From contig NW_017893446.1 of NCBI RefSeq assembly GCF_001540865.1, forward strand, positions 2,487 through 66,486: a DNA stretch of 64,000 nt. Reading direction: 5' to 3'. Positions 44,191-56,000 of the stretch are shown here, in pieces. The notes under the pieces were generated by a model. It worked only from the letters and a program-made list of their open reading frames with translations, ran no database searches and was not told where the DNA came from. The DNA comes from Ananas comosus (lineage: Eukaryota > Streptophyta > Magnoliopsida > Poales > Bromeliaceae). The first letter of the stretch is position 1; the number at the start of each line of letters is the position of its first letter. Both the position numbers and the translations under genes were made by a program.

Positions 44191-46708
44191 TGTAACATAC
44201 CGAAACCTCGGTAATTAAATTCGAACCTTGGTCAAATTGACCAAAGTGCGACGTTGGTATACTTCGGAGAGACCGAAGGCGTCAAATAATGCAAAAGTGC
44301 ATTTCTGGGGACCTTCGAGAGCTTTGGAAATTAAAATCTGCAAACTGCAGGTTTTGTGCTCTCGGGGATCGGTCCCTCGCGGGAGAGACCGGTCCCCGAA
44401 CGCGTAGGCAGCGAGACGGGTGAGAAATCGGCTAAGTCCTGGAAAATCAGCTCTCGGGAACCGGTCCCTGCGATGAGAGACCGGTCCCATTGAGGGAGAC
44501 CGATTGCATCGCGCGTAGCCTGCACAGTCCGCGGGAGGAGCTCTCGGGGATCAGTCCCAGGTCGGGGAGACCAGTCCCTCACTGCGAAAAATGCCCAGTT
44601 TGGGCAATGTGCTGGAAATAAAGTGGAGGGGCCTTGTTGTAATTATTACAACACATTATATACCCAACCCCCTCTCCCTTTACAACCATTCACATCTCTC
44701 CCTCTCATTTTCTCTTCTCTCTCTCTAGAAAACAAGCCCTAGAGCTTGGAGAAGGTGGAGAAGAGCTTGGAGAAGTAGATTTTGGTGGTTTTGGTGGTCC
44801 TAGAAGCTCTCCAACAAAAAGGCTTTGGTGGCGCTTGGGCAAAGGTGAGTCCTTAAGCAAAAATAAGCCTAGGGTTTGGGTTTAGACATTAGATTTTTGG
44901 GTTTTGATCTCTCTACAAGTGAGAAAACCCTCTAGAGACCTTGAAACCATAAAATTCATGGTTGTCTTGGTCTCCTCTCATGGTGAACTTCTAGGGTTCA
45001 TCTTGGAAGCCCTAGAAATGGCTTAGTTGGCCTTCGGTGAGCTCCTAGAGGTTAAACAAACTCTCTTTTACTTGTTTTAGAGATCAAAACCTAGGATTTA
45101 GCAATGGGTTTGGTTAGGGCACCAAATTTGGGGCTTTTGCCCCCGAGTGTTTCTAGGGCAAATTGACCCCGTAGAAATCTTATTGGGGATGTCGTCGACG
45201 CGTTGGGCAACTTCGTTCGACGTTACGAAAATGTTTAAGTATGGTTCATGTACAAAAAGCCTAATATGGCACTATTTGGTTATAAGACGCAGAAGCGGCT
45301 TTCGTAAAGTTCGGGAGTCGTCGTATTCTTCACCTACACGACCACTTGAGGTGGGTGGTGTATTTCAAGGACCTCGAAAATTCCTTTATGTCTAAAGTGT
45401 CATGTTTGAACATATATGTATATATTGAGCATCTTGTATAGTAGGGTTAATTGTGAGCTTTATTGCATGATTGTGAATTTAATTTCGTATGAAATATTGG
45501 TAAGAATGTGAGAATTGTAACCCTATTTATGCATGACAAGTGACAAGAATCTAGAAGGGTTAGTGAACAAAAGTGACACATGGACATAGATCTAGTAAGT
45601 GACATTGATGAGTCTAGAACACTTAGAAAACGAGTGTGACATTTGGTATGAGAACAAGAACATAGCACTTAGAAAACAAGTGTGGTATGAGTACAAAACT
45701 TGGTAATGTATATGACACTAGTGATAGTAAAGAATGCAAAGGTAAGAATGATTGAGACATTATGACATTTCAACCTTAGAGTTCAAGGTCATTTGAGCAT
45801 GGTCTTCCTTAAAGTTAAGGAATGGATTGAACTTGAAATCCTCAATGTAGGATTGATCGTTCTCACCTTTAGTCCTTGCTCGAGGGTGGTTGCTCCCTGT
45901 CGGGCAATATGCTCCGGAGTCGACATCACTGGATCGTAGCGGGTATCTCCCCAGAGGACGGTCCTATCAGGTTGTAGCGGGTATCTCCCCGGTTAAATAG
46001 GATTTTGGGTTGGTGAGTTTGTTGAGGGCGAAACCTACGGGTTAGCCAAAAGATTGGGTTAAGAAACTGTGATCTTGCATTCATCATGAGCATTATATCG
46101 AGCATCGCATTTTATATTGTTCAGGTATATTAGTTGCATTTTTAGTTGGTTACTTTCTTTCTTCTATTCTATTATGCCTGATTAGACCTAGTGGGATAGT
46201 CGGCGTGGTTGGTTGCCGAACCCACTGGAAACTTTGTTGTAGTTCTCACACCCCTATTTCCACAGAGCCGGGACCGAGCGAGCCGGCAGACGACCGCGGT
46301 AAGGGCATCGCGCCCTAGGTAGAGACCGCCCGTGATGTTCTATTTCATAGTTGCATACCCTTCGATATATCATCTTTTGTATTTGATGATTTTAGTATCA
46401 TGAACATGTTTAAATGAATGACGTAAAGGATATTTATTTTAAATGTCAAAAGTTATATTTTGGGAGAAATGAGATGTAAAAAGAAATGATCAAATAATTG
46501 TATTCGATTTTCTAAGTGTAGTTATTTGCTTTCACTATTGGCTATTGCTTGCCCTCGTGCAAGCCATTGTGTATGCTTCCTCTTGTGCACACTTTATACT
46601 CTATTGATACTTGTTGTTAAGCCTTGGGCGGACAGGAGAGGCTCTGTCCGTTCGGCGTCTGTTCAATGCTCTCGAATCGGCCAAAAGGATCAGGCTCGGG
46701 GCATGACA
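44191..46708 (+). repeat. Gypsy G 3' LTR
   Basis: 2518 bp, TGTAACATACCG...GCATGACA. The ACCGGT-type array is at 44363-44583, TATATA at 44657-44662, and a CT-rich leader follows. The 44830-45380 region is homologous to 2222-2630. The end (CCTTGGGCGGACAGGAGAGG...) is typical of the Gypsy family here. Confidence 0.85.
44363..44662 (+). promoter_or_regulatory. Gypsy LTR promoter: GGGACCGGTCCC array plus TATA box
   Basis: Motifs such as GAGAGACCGGTCCCC, GGGAACCGGTCCCTG and GAGACCGGTCCC (44383-44490) with decayed GATCGGTCCC forms, then TATATA at 44657 and a CTCTCTC leader. Same layout as the Copia LTRs. Confidence 0.6.
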
Positions 46709-46739
46709 ACAGATGTTATATTCTTGAACCATTTTCCAG

Positions 46740-46877
46740 GTTTTGGATGTCTACTTTGGACAAAACAGCTTGATAGAAAGTCGAAATCACTTAAGCCCCT
46801 GGTTGTTCATAGACTTTTCTACAGTTGATCCACAAACTTCGAGAAATATTTCCATCAGCATCTAAAAGAAAAGAGAG
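46740..46877 (+). pseudogene. 3-hydroxyisobutyrate dehydrogenase-type gene, exon A
   Basis: After a pyrimidine-rich stretch and CAG (46737-46739) the frame reads VLDVYFGQNSLI, then LSPWLFIDFSTVDPQTSRNIS. This matches the plant mitochondrial 3-hydroxyisobutyrate dehydrogenase region VLDVY.GPNGLL...IDSSTVDPQTSRKIS. A TAA follows (frameshift near 46855), with remnants of the expected LKEKR just before a splice donor GAGAG|GTATTT at 46878. The enzyme oxidises 3-hydroxyisobutyrate in valine breakdown. Upstream exons (Rossmann GLGNMG) are absent: the Gypsy G LTR lies directly upstream. The stop and missing parts mark it as a remnant unless the frameshift is a sequencing error. Confidence 0.75.
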
Positions 46878-46941
46878 GTATTTTTATTTGTATGCTCCTA
46901 TAGAATGCTACCTAGTATTTTATCAAATATTATAAGACACC

Positions 46942-49434
46942 TGTCACGCCCCGGGACCCAGCGGAAGCCCGCCCGGCACGTGCCCAAACCCGCCATGCGT
47001 CTAAAACATATAAGGCGTCTAAAAACAACGATGAAATAAGCAATAATAAAAGACATCTAGGAGTATCAGAGTATGCTATAAGACTAAGTCCTACAATAGA
47101 GGAAGGAACATAAAGTTGAAATCCACTAGTAAAAACATAAAGTAGTACAAAGGAATCCCAAAAACAAGTGCTGAAAGTAAATACATAGGTGGTCTCTATA
47201 CATGGATACAAAATCTCTCACTCTCTCAACTACAAAAAGAGAGAGTAAACCACCTAGGCAAAGAACCGCTTCTCGCTAGCTAGCTATGCGATCCCCTTGC
47301 CACGATCCCGTGCCTCCGCCGGTGCCGAAGGCTCTAAAAGAAATCACGAAAAAGAGGGCGTGAGAACTATTAAAAAATAGTTCCCAGTGGGCAATTACTG
47401 ACTTCAGTGAACTGCGCCACAAGGCCCAAAAGCTACAAAAAGGAGGTCAGTGACAAAAATGTAGTAAAGAAAAAGGTAAGTAAAATGTAACTCACTATAG
47501 CATAATGTCTCTACTTAGCATGATTTGCATAAGTAATAAAGCAACTATAACATGAATGTATATGGATGTGTATGACATGAATAAGCATAAGTATGCAACC
47601 AATACGATGTCCTCAAGCAAATAGTAAAGATGTCATTGTTTACTATTCTAGTCAATATACTAAGTCATCATCTGTCCACATGTCGTAGTGAATACTCAAA
47701 GTCAATTCTGAAGAGACCCACTCGAAGGCTGTCTATGGCCTCGAGATCCACCCGTAGGCTGTCTGGCCGATGCCGAGCCTAATGGCCCCGTGGTAGTTAT
47801 CATCCCCACCCTAGGAATGAGCCTAGCCCACGGCAATCCATGTTGGCGCCCAATCCCGCACGGCGAATATGAATCCCAATGGCTATCTCCGGAGTGCCGG
47901 CTTGTAGGGAGCGACCCTCACAAGCATGTGCGAATGAGCACAATTGCAAGTAGTCGTACGACCTGTCACAAGTACCCAGTCCTCATGTCTAAACTATGGA
48001 ATGCATCGATTGTCCCAAAGGCCTATCTCTATGTCATCATGTCTCTAACATGAAATGTATAGCAGATGTATGATGGTCTAACATTATGTCTCTATCTTGC
48101 AGTTTCATAGTTTACTAGTTTCAAGTGCCCCTTGATGACACTTTATGCTACTAAGTCAAAGCCTAGTATAATGTTTCCAATTATACAAATGTGAGCTAAT
48201 TTAGCATACTCGACGAGAATCCCATTCGTCCACACGAACACTCCTCACATGTATAAAAATAACCCTGATTGCTCTACTATATAGAGTGAAATTTTAATTT
48301 ACACATAAGGCATGCATTTTAAGTGTTCTAAAATTCACATAAATTCCATTTAGCATAGAAATGCATTTAAAAATACTTTACAACAAGTATAGAGAGTATA
48401 GGGCCATTTTGCCCCGTTTCCACAAAGTCAAACCCACCAAAATTGACTTCTTCGTTTCGCCGAACGAAGTGGTCCACGAGCTTCCTAGTACCCTAGACGC
48501 ATCAAAAGTAGGATTACCCAAACGAAACGAAGAGTCTATAGCTCAATCATTAACCATCTAGCAAAAGGGGTCCAACTCACCTCAAGAGCAACAATCTCTT
48601 CTCAAGCCCCAAATGAGAGCTAGAACCCTCCCAATCCAACCTAGGGGAAGGTTCTAATCCAAGAGATTGAGCCTCAAAAGCCCTAAATCAAAAACGCCCA
48701 AAAACAACCCTAAGTTTACAATCTAGGGTTTCATCTCAAAGAAAAGTTCAAATCCAAAGTCTAGATGGAGAGAAAGGGCTACCAACCTCTAAGAAGCTTC
48801 AATCCAAGCTCAAGGTCCTCAAACTTCAAGGATCTTCCCCAAAACAAGCTCCAAGTCCAAGCTCCAAACTTCTACCAAGGTAGAAATGGCACCAAAGAGC
48901 AAAAGAGAGGATCAAGCCACTAAAAACCCAAGCAAAAAATCAAAGAGAAAGGAATGGGAAGGTGTGGAAGGGCCCCTTACCTCTCTCCCTAATGTTCCAA
49001 GCTCAAGGAACAGCCCTAGGGGCGTGGGGGCTCTAATAGAAGAGCTACAAAAGCAAAAATGCCCCTGCAGTCCAGACTGCACGAAAAATGCCCCTTTGTA
49101 CCGGTACACGGGCCCTTGTACCGGTACAAGTCCGACGAAAAATCTCAACCCGAGGCTCGGGTTGGGGAGGCTCAACGGCTCTGTACCGGTACAAGCCCTG
49201 TGGCTGTACCGGTACAACCATCAACCTTGTAGCGGTACAAGACCTCCAGATGGCTACCCGAGAGTTGGCCAAATTCCGTTTTTCCGGGTTTTGGTGCAAG
49301 GCTTTAAACCGCAAATCTCGAGAGACGAACAATAGGTCGGAACACAGTTAACGACCCCCCAGAAAATCTGGAAAAACTCAGAACACAGCTCGGACACTCA
49401 AAGCTCGCAATTTGCAAAGGTCCAGTGTGTTACA
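46942..49434 (-). mobile_element. solo LTR H (Gypsy) in dehydrogenase intron, TSD ACACC
   Basis: On the plus strand TGTCACGCCCCGGG...GTGTTACA, 2493 bp, flanked by ACACC at 46937-46941 and 49435-49439. There is no internal region. It contains GTACCGGTAC palindromes at 49098-49245 that share long identical blocks with the Copia-1 LTR. Confidence 0.88.
49098..49245 (-). promoter_or_regulatory. GTACCGGTAC array in Gypsy LTR H
   Basis: Four perfect GTACCGGTAC palindromes plus one GTAGCGGTAC. 49181-49201 and 49209-49223 are identical to parts of the Copia-1 3' LTR (9799-9819 and 9781-9795). Confidence 0.6.
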
Positions 49435-49752
49435 ACACCTATATAAGTGGCTTTAGAATAGCATATTGAATTATCTCATTTTTCAAAATTTGCATATTTA
49501 ATTATCTCAAGACAAGGAATTGGTGTTAAAGCTGTTAGTTTGTTTGTGTATTGATCTGATATATTTTTATATTCCTGCACCTTACCACTTAAACACTACT
49601 AGTGGGTGATACAATATGTATCACAGCAATTAGCACCATAGTGGGGGAAGTGAAATAAGTTAGCAACATATGTTGAGAGCTGCTCAAATTTCTGGAAATG
49701 TATTGGCTTTCTATATTTTCTTTGCTGCCATTGATGTGGTTTTATTATTCAG
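49435..49752 (+). other. dehydrogenase intron remainder
   Basis: AT-rich, noncoding. It continues the intron started at 46878 after removal of LTR H, and ends TTTATTATTCAG, a good splice acceptor, at 49752. Confidence 0.6.
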
Positions 49753-49835
49753 GCTATGTAGAAAAATTGGTCATGTTGGATGCTCCTGTCTTCGGAGGTG
49801 TCCCAGCTGCAAAAGCTGGAACACTTACTTTCATG
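49753..49835 (+). pseudogene. 3-hydroxyisobutyrate dehydrogenase-type gene, exon B
   Basis: 83 nt between AG and GT. It reads YVEKLVMLDAPVFGGVPAA then KAGTLTFM, the family's substrate-binding signature (LDAPVSGGV.AAEAGTLTFM.GG) with Ser to Phe in the SGG motif. The exon ends after TFM, directly before GGTACTTC, where the protein would continue VGG in the next exon. That exon is not seen: Gypsy E2 starts at 49952. With exon A it shows a plus-strand gene whose introns were invaded by LTR H and Gypsy elements. Confidence 0.82.
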
Positions 49836-49837
49836 GT

Positions 49838-49951
49838 ACTTCTTCTCCTTGGTTGCTAAATAGTAAACAAAGGGGAGCTCAACAAATCAAATTTTACAAT
49901 TTGATTAAGGATTTTCACTCAAAACTTTATGAAAAAAAGCGACTCTTTTAT
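49838..49951 (+). other. following dehydrogenase intron, cut by Gypsy E2
   Basis: Noncoding AT-rich sequence after the donor of exon B, up to the E2 LTR at 49952. Confidence 0.5.
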
Positions 49952-50126
49952 TGTAAGGAAGTGAATTCTCAAAATCCGAGGATTGTACTTCATCCAGGAT
50001 CGACTAATTGTCGAGAGAATGCCCTTTGTGGGAGTTGAAAATGTCCAAAACACAAAAAGTGCTTTGGAGTTAAGTCTGCGAGAGCAAATGGTGCAAACTG
50101 CATCATTGGGCTGAGATTACTCTCAG

Positions 50127-50405
50127 GGACCGGTCTCTGGAGGTGAGAGACCGGTTCCCTCGGCTGGGTGTAGCGGGGTTGCTTGGTGCAACCGGTCCCT
50201 GGTAGGGAGGGACCGGTTCCCGAACGTGGTCCCAGCGAGAAATGCCGAAATTTGGCTAAGTCCTGAAAATCGAGCTCTCAGGGACCGGTCTCTCAGGCGA
50301 GGACCGGTCTCCTAAGGACCGGTCTCCCGGGGAGAGACCGGTTCCCGAACGCGTACGCCCGAGGGAAGCTCTCGGGGATCGGTCCCAAGTCGGGGAGACC
50401 GGTCC
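50127..50405 (+). promoter_or_regulatory. ACCGGT palindrome array in Gypsy E2 LTR
   Basis: Nine exact ACCGGT cores in ~280 bp, in contexts such as AGGGACCGGTCTCT, GAGAGACCGGTTCCC and GGAGACCGGTCCCT, plus one decayed GATCGGTCCC. It is repeated in the 3' LTR at 58058-58335. Confidence 0.65.
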
Positions 50406-51488
50406 CTCCGCGCGAAAACTGCCAAGTAAGGGTTGTGCAATGGATGGAAAGTTGAGGGATTTTTATGCAAAATGGCCTCTATTAGAGTGGGCTGAGCCCT
50501 CTCTCTCCCTCACACTCTCTCATTTCATTCTCTCCCACTCTCTTTCTCTCTTGCTCTCTCTCTCTAGAAAAGAAAGTTGAAGGAGAAGAACAAGAAGGAG
50601 AGGAAGAAAAAGAAGAGGAAGAACAAGAAGGAGAAGAAGAAGGAAATCAAGAGGAAGGCCTTGGACACCTTCATCTCCCTCTCCTCTTCTCTTTGGTGTA
50701 GCACAAGAGGTAGGCTCTTGAACCCTAGCTTCTAAACTTTGGAGTTTTGGGTTTTGATGCTTTGGAATGGGTCAAATGGATCCTAAGCATGCTTCTAAAT
50801 AGATCAATCCCAAGAAATCTAGGGATTTATTGATGGTTTGCTATGGGTGCAAATCTAGGGCTCCAAAATGGGGATTTTGTGAAAGTATGAGATTGATCTC
50901 ATTTGAAGCCTTGGAAACCCTATTGTTAGGTCACAAAACGTGGGGGCGAAGTCGGTTTTGGCATTCGGCGAGCTGACGTGAAGTTCTCGGCAAAATAGGA
51001 CCGGGATAGTGTTGATTTGGGTAAGGAAGGCTAAAGCCTTTTCGCAAAGTTCGCCGAGAAGAATATCCCAAGCCTCTACATCGATTAAAGGTGGGGGGTG
51101 CCATCCCGAAGCTTTCGGACTCCTTTCTATGTCTTAGCTTGCATTTAATCTCATCTCTTCATGTAGCATTGTAGAATTGCATAATAGCTCCATTCCTTAT
51201 GCTTTCTAATTGATAACCTAGTATACTTGGAACGCTTGGTAACTTAGATAGGTGAGGATTGGATCGGAATGTGGATCCTATGATGCGAAAGAAAAGAGAT
51301 GTACCCGATGGGGTTGTTGATGACATAGAAAGTAGTGTAATGTCGAAGAACAAACGAGTGGCATCCAAATGTTAAATGATGACGAGTGGCATTAATGTAG
51401 TGTAAATAACACTAGAGGTTTGAGAACCTAGGGATAGGTGGATCCCTTAGAAAATGCCTTGTGGACAAGAACTTAGTAAACCTAAGTA

Positions 51489-51720
51489 ACCTCACATGGA
51501 GAGGTCGTCGATGAGTCGATTGAGACATTGACCCTAGTGGTAGGGCTTCCTCACTTGGAGAGGATTTGATTGGGTTGTGGACCCTAGTGATAGTGCTTCC
51601 TCACTTGGAGAGGATTCGATTGGGTTATTGACTCTAGTTGTAGAGCATCCTCACTTGGAGAGGACTTGATTGGATTGTTGACCCTAGAGGTAGGGCATCC
51701 TCACTTGGAGAGGATAGATC
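51489..51720. repeat. ~50-bp tandem repeat in Gypsy E2 LTR
   Basis: About five units of CTTCCTCACTTGGAGAGGA plus a GATTGGGTTG..GACCCTAGTGGTAGG spacer, the same array as at 26232-26462. Confidence 0.8.
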
Positions 51721-52707
51721 TAGCTCACAGTCTGCGTTTGGGATGGTATAGCCATCCAATCCCCACATGGAGGGGATTGTCGTCGAGTACTCCGGAGTGT
51801 CGCGCGACTAGGACCACTTGGAGGTCCGGACCACATGGAGGTCCGCAGACGGTCCCGGGCTTGGGTGCACTTGGAGCTCCCTCCCCACTTTGGGATTGAA
51901 AGGTGAGTTATGGGCGAGCCCTAGGGCCTCGCCACAGATTGGGTAAATGGAAAGGTTAAAGGTTTAATAATGTCATTGAACATTGCTATTCGAACATGGA
52001 TCGAATTTGTTAGCATGGTAGCAAACCTTTATTATATGATGCATGCATTCATATTCATGATTATGGGCATAGTAGCATAGTTTTCCTACTACTGCATTTA
52101 CAGCTTTCAGATACATATCTATCTATCTATCTGTTGTTACTTGTGCCCACTTGGACCTAGTGGGGAGATCGGCAGAGTCGGCGGCCGAGCCCACTGGGAA
52201 CTATGGAAGATAGTTCTCACCCCACTCTATTTCCAGTGGTAGGTTCAGGGCTGCAGAGAGAGGACCGCGGCAAGGGCGTCGCGCCCGACCAGTGAGACCG
52301 TGGTAGTATAGTAGCTTTCCTTTTTGCATTAGCACACCTATGCATTGAGAGGGATTCATTGTAGGTGAGGATTGGAAAGCTATGTATTTTGAGATGGAAA
52401 ATGTATTCATTTAAAGAAAATGATGTAAATGAGAATTATGGAACTATTGTAATAGTTAGCAAAGTACTCTCTTTATTTCACATGTGTATCTTGTGGATTT
52501 GCTTGCTCTTTGTATTGTTGGCACTGGTTGTGCCCTTGTGGATGTACACATGTTTAGAATTTAATTTCCTGGGTAAATTCTTGTACACATTCCTGTGATT
52601 GAGCCTTGGGCGGACATGGGAGATGCTATCCGTTCGGCGGTCCGCTCGCCGCGCCCGAATCGTGCCAAGTCGGTAGTGGTTTTGGGGCGGGGCATGACAA
52701 TCCTTTG

Positions 52708-52719
52708 TGGTATCAGAGC
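52708..52719 (+). other. primer-binding site of Gypsy E2
   Basis: TGGTATCAGAGC eight bases after the LTR end. Confidence 0.85.
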
Positions 52720-53035
52720 AATAAGAGCAAGTAAAGAGAGAGTCTAGGATGACCTAGGAGACCCTAGGTTGGTAAGCCCTAAGGTTATAGGTGCGTGAGC
52801 GGAACGTGAACCTATAGCGATGGCGGAAGTTAATTCGATTGGGTCGAAGCTGGTAATACGTCTCTAGTTGTGATTAGAGACGGACTCAAGTTGTAGGAGT
52901 TCTTGTCTTGAGGTGGTTGTGTCGGCGGTCGACGACATGATACCAAGAGTCTAGAACAAGCGCACTTGTGTGCTTCCGCCCGATTTTGTTGTTGAGTCAT
53001 CAGGTGTCGTAATTGCGACGAGATAATGGGTTAAG

Positions 53036-56000
53036 ATGACTGACCAAGTAATTGCGTTTCAGGGACTAATGTCTCCAAGACGCTACACACATAGGACTGC
53101 CCCTGCACCGACTCCTGAGGTGCCCGAGCAGGATGAACCGAGCGTGACGGATCGGTTGCAAGCGCAAGTAACCGCGCTGACCAATGTGGTGCAGCGCCAG
53201 GGGACCCAATTTGAGCGGCTCCAGGATCTATTGGAGCGGCAGATCGCGGCGGCGGCTGCGACGGCGAATGAAGGCGGTGGTCCGCCCGCACCCTCGACTC
53301 ATGTACCTGGTGCGGCAGAGGGTGAGGGCATAGCGGTAGTTCCGGTGACGGCACGCCCACCGCCAACGATCATACCACAGGTGGCATCAGGATCGGCTAC
53401 ACCCGATGTGTCGGCCGAAGACTTGGAGGGAGAGCGCGCATTGGCGGCTCTTATCAAGTTCAACAAGTTCCATCCGCCAACCTTTGAGGGCGAGAAGGTA
53501 GAACTGGAGATGGTCGAGTCTTGGATTGACTCGATGGAAACCCTCTTCGACGACTTGCGTACCTTGGAGAGGGACAAGGTGTATCTTGCCACCCATTGCT
53601 TGGAGAAGGCGGCGAAGGTTTGGTGGAAGCGAGTCAAACGGGATCGGCTTCCCGGCCTTCCGCCGATGCTGTGGGAGGAATTCAAGCGAGAGATGTTCGC
53701 CAACTATTTCCCCGACACATTGAAGCGAAAACTCAAGGAGAAATTTCGCAAGCTAGAGCAAGGGGACCGCTCAGTGGCGGAGTATGAACAAGAATTCTCC
53801 CATATTATCGATTGTGTCCCGGATGTTGTGAAGGATGACCGGGACCGTGCCGAGTGGTTCTTGCGAGGACTTCGGCCGGGAATCTACAAGGCCGTGCAAA
53901 TACTCAAGTTCATGACCTTTGCGGAGGTCTTTGATTGAGCCCTACGGGCGGAGCACGGAGATGCCCACGTTCGGGAGAAGCGTGAGGCTTTGGCCGAGTC
54001 TAAGGACAAGGGCAAGAAACGCCAAGGCGGCGGTAGTTCGGGGGGACAGACACATTACAAGAAACCCCCGAAGTATCCGCGCGCTCAACAGAGGGGCGGT
54101 GGAGCGCGGCGATGCATTGTGTGCGGCGGAGACCACCCAGTCTTGCGCTGTGAGCAAGGCCGAGGTAAGTGCTACAAGTGTGGGCAGCCGGGGCACTTTA
54201 TTCGAGACTGCCCGGGAGGAGGAGCCTCACCTGCCCCATCGATTGCATCGGCGCCGGCGATTCCGGCTCATTATGGAGGAGCTCCACCGACGGCTGCGTC
54301 GACTGGACGCACGATGATGCCGCGTCAACCCGAAGCGGCACGATCGGCCCCGAGCGGACAGGTGTTCGCCGCTCAAGTCCAAGCTGAGGAATCTGCGGAG
54401 GAGGCAGAGGAGCATCGCCTTGTGGCAGGTATGGTTTTAATTAACGGAGTTCGCTCCAGGGCTTTATTTGATACAGGAGCCACGCATTCATTCATAAGTA
54501 GATCATTCGCACGCATGCATGACATTCTCATAGAGGTGAGTGACAAGTGGCGAGTGGAGGGCCCTGGGTCGACGTTTAACACTTACTCGGAGTGTGCGTC
54601 ATGTCCAGTACAAGTGGGTGACTGGATTATGCCTATCCGGACACTGGAACTCACAAAGCTTGAGGCTTATGATATCATTCTGGGCATGGACTGGCTCTCG
54701 AAGTATCACGCGACGATCGACTGCAAAAGCAGGGTGATCACATTCCGTGAGCCAGGACAAGAGGAGTTCACTTATCGGGCTTGTCAAAGCTCGTGCTTCG
54801 TTGCGACGGTGTCGGCAACGAGAGCAAGGAAATTAGTTAACAGTGGTTGCACGTCATTCTTAGCAACTGTTGTGGAGGTGGAACGAGTAGCTCCAACGTT
54901 AGAGGAGCTATCGGTGGTGCGGGAGTTCCCGGATGTGTTTCCTGCGGAGTTGCCGGGGATACCACCGGATCGGGAGATCGAGTTCGTCATAGACTTGGTT
55001 CCCGGCACCGCGCCGATCTCGAAGGCTCCATACCGAATGGCGCCGGCGGAATTGAAGGAGTTGAGGAGTCAACTGCAAGACCTCCTCGACAAGCAATTTA
55101 TCCGGCCGAGTGTATCACCGTGGGGAGCCCCGGTGTTGTTCGTGAGGAAGAAGGACGGATCGTTCCGACTCTGCATGGACTATCGAGAATTGAACAGAGT
55201 CACAATCAAGAACAAGTACCCACTACCCCGAATCGATGACTTGTTTGATCAGCTCCAAGGGTCGTGTGTGTACTCGAAGATAGATTTGCAATCCGGCTAC
55301 CACCAATTGAAGATCAAGCCGGAGGATGTGCAGAAAACTGCGTTCCGTACGCGGTATGGACACTATGAATTCACGGTTATGCCATTTGGACTCATGAATG
55401 CTCCAGCGGCGTTCATGGATTTAATGAACCGTGTCTTCAAGGAGTACTTGGATCGATTTGTCGTGGTCTTCATAGACGACATATTGGTCTATTCTCGTAG
55501 TGACGAGGAACATGCCGAGCATTTGAGGATAGTGCTTCAAGTCCTTCGGGAGGAGAAGCTATATGCTAAATTGAAGAAGTGTGACTTCTGGCTTCGCGAG
55601 GTTGCCTTCTTAGGGCATATGATTTCTGCGGGTGGAGTTTCTATAGACCCGAGAAAAGTTGAGGCAATCAAGGATTGGCCGCACCCGACAAATGTCACGG
55701 AGATTCGAAGCTTCGTGGGCTTGGCGGGTTACTATAGGCGGTTTGTGGAAGGCTTTTCCACGATAGTGATTCCACTCACCCGCCTGACTAAGGAAGGCAC
55801 CAAGTTTGCTTGGAGCGAGGAATGCGACCGGAGTTTCAAAGAGTTGAAGCAAAGATTGACTTCGACTCCGGTGCTCGCTCTACCGGTGCAGGGCGAAGAC
55901 TTCGTGGTCTACAGTGATGCCTCCTATCTTGGGTTGGGGTGTGTATTGATGCAAAACGGGAAGGTGATTGCCTACGCATCCCGTCAGCTAAAGAGCTATG

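Larger units (their letters stand above)
42833..46708 (+). mobile_element. Gypsy G fragment: integrase, chromodomain and 3' LTR
   Basis: The 3' part of a Tekay-like Gypsy element: the pol end (42833-44126), a polypurine tract (TAAGGGGTGGAGAA, just before 44191) and a complete 3' LTR ending GCATGACA at 46708. The 5' half is replaced by the inverted Gypsy F fragment. The 3' end sits in an intron of the dehydrogenase gene. Confidence 0.85.
49952..52699 (+). repeat. Gypsy E2 5' LTR
   Basis: 2748 bp, TGTAAGGAAGTG...GCATGACA. In order: ACCGGT array (50127-50405), CT-rich leader with GAAGAAGAAC-type purine repeats (50560-50650), a possible splice donor CAAGAGGTAGGC (about 50705), a ~50-bp tandem repeat (51489-51720), and a GC-rich end with CCTTGGGCGGACA. 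Confidence 0.9.

Noticed and set aside
53936..53938. TGA between the gag domain and the zinc knuckle of E2 as programmed gag-pol readthrough
   Set aside because: It lies before the nucleocapsid knuckle, not at the gag-protease border, and other stops in the same frame show general decay.
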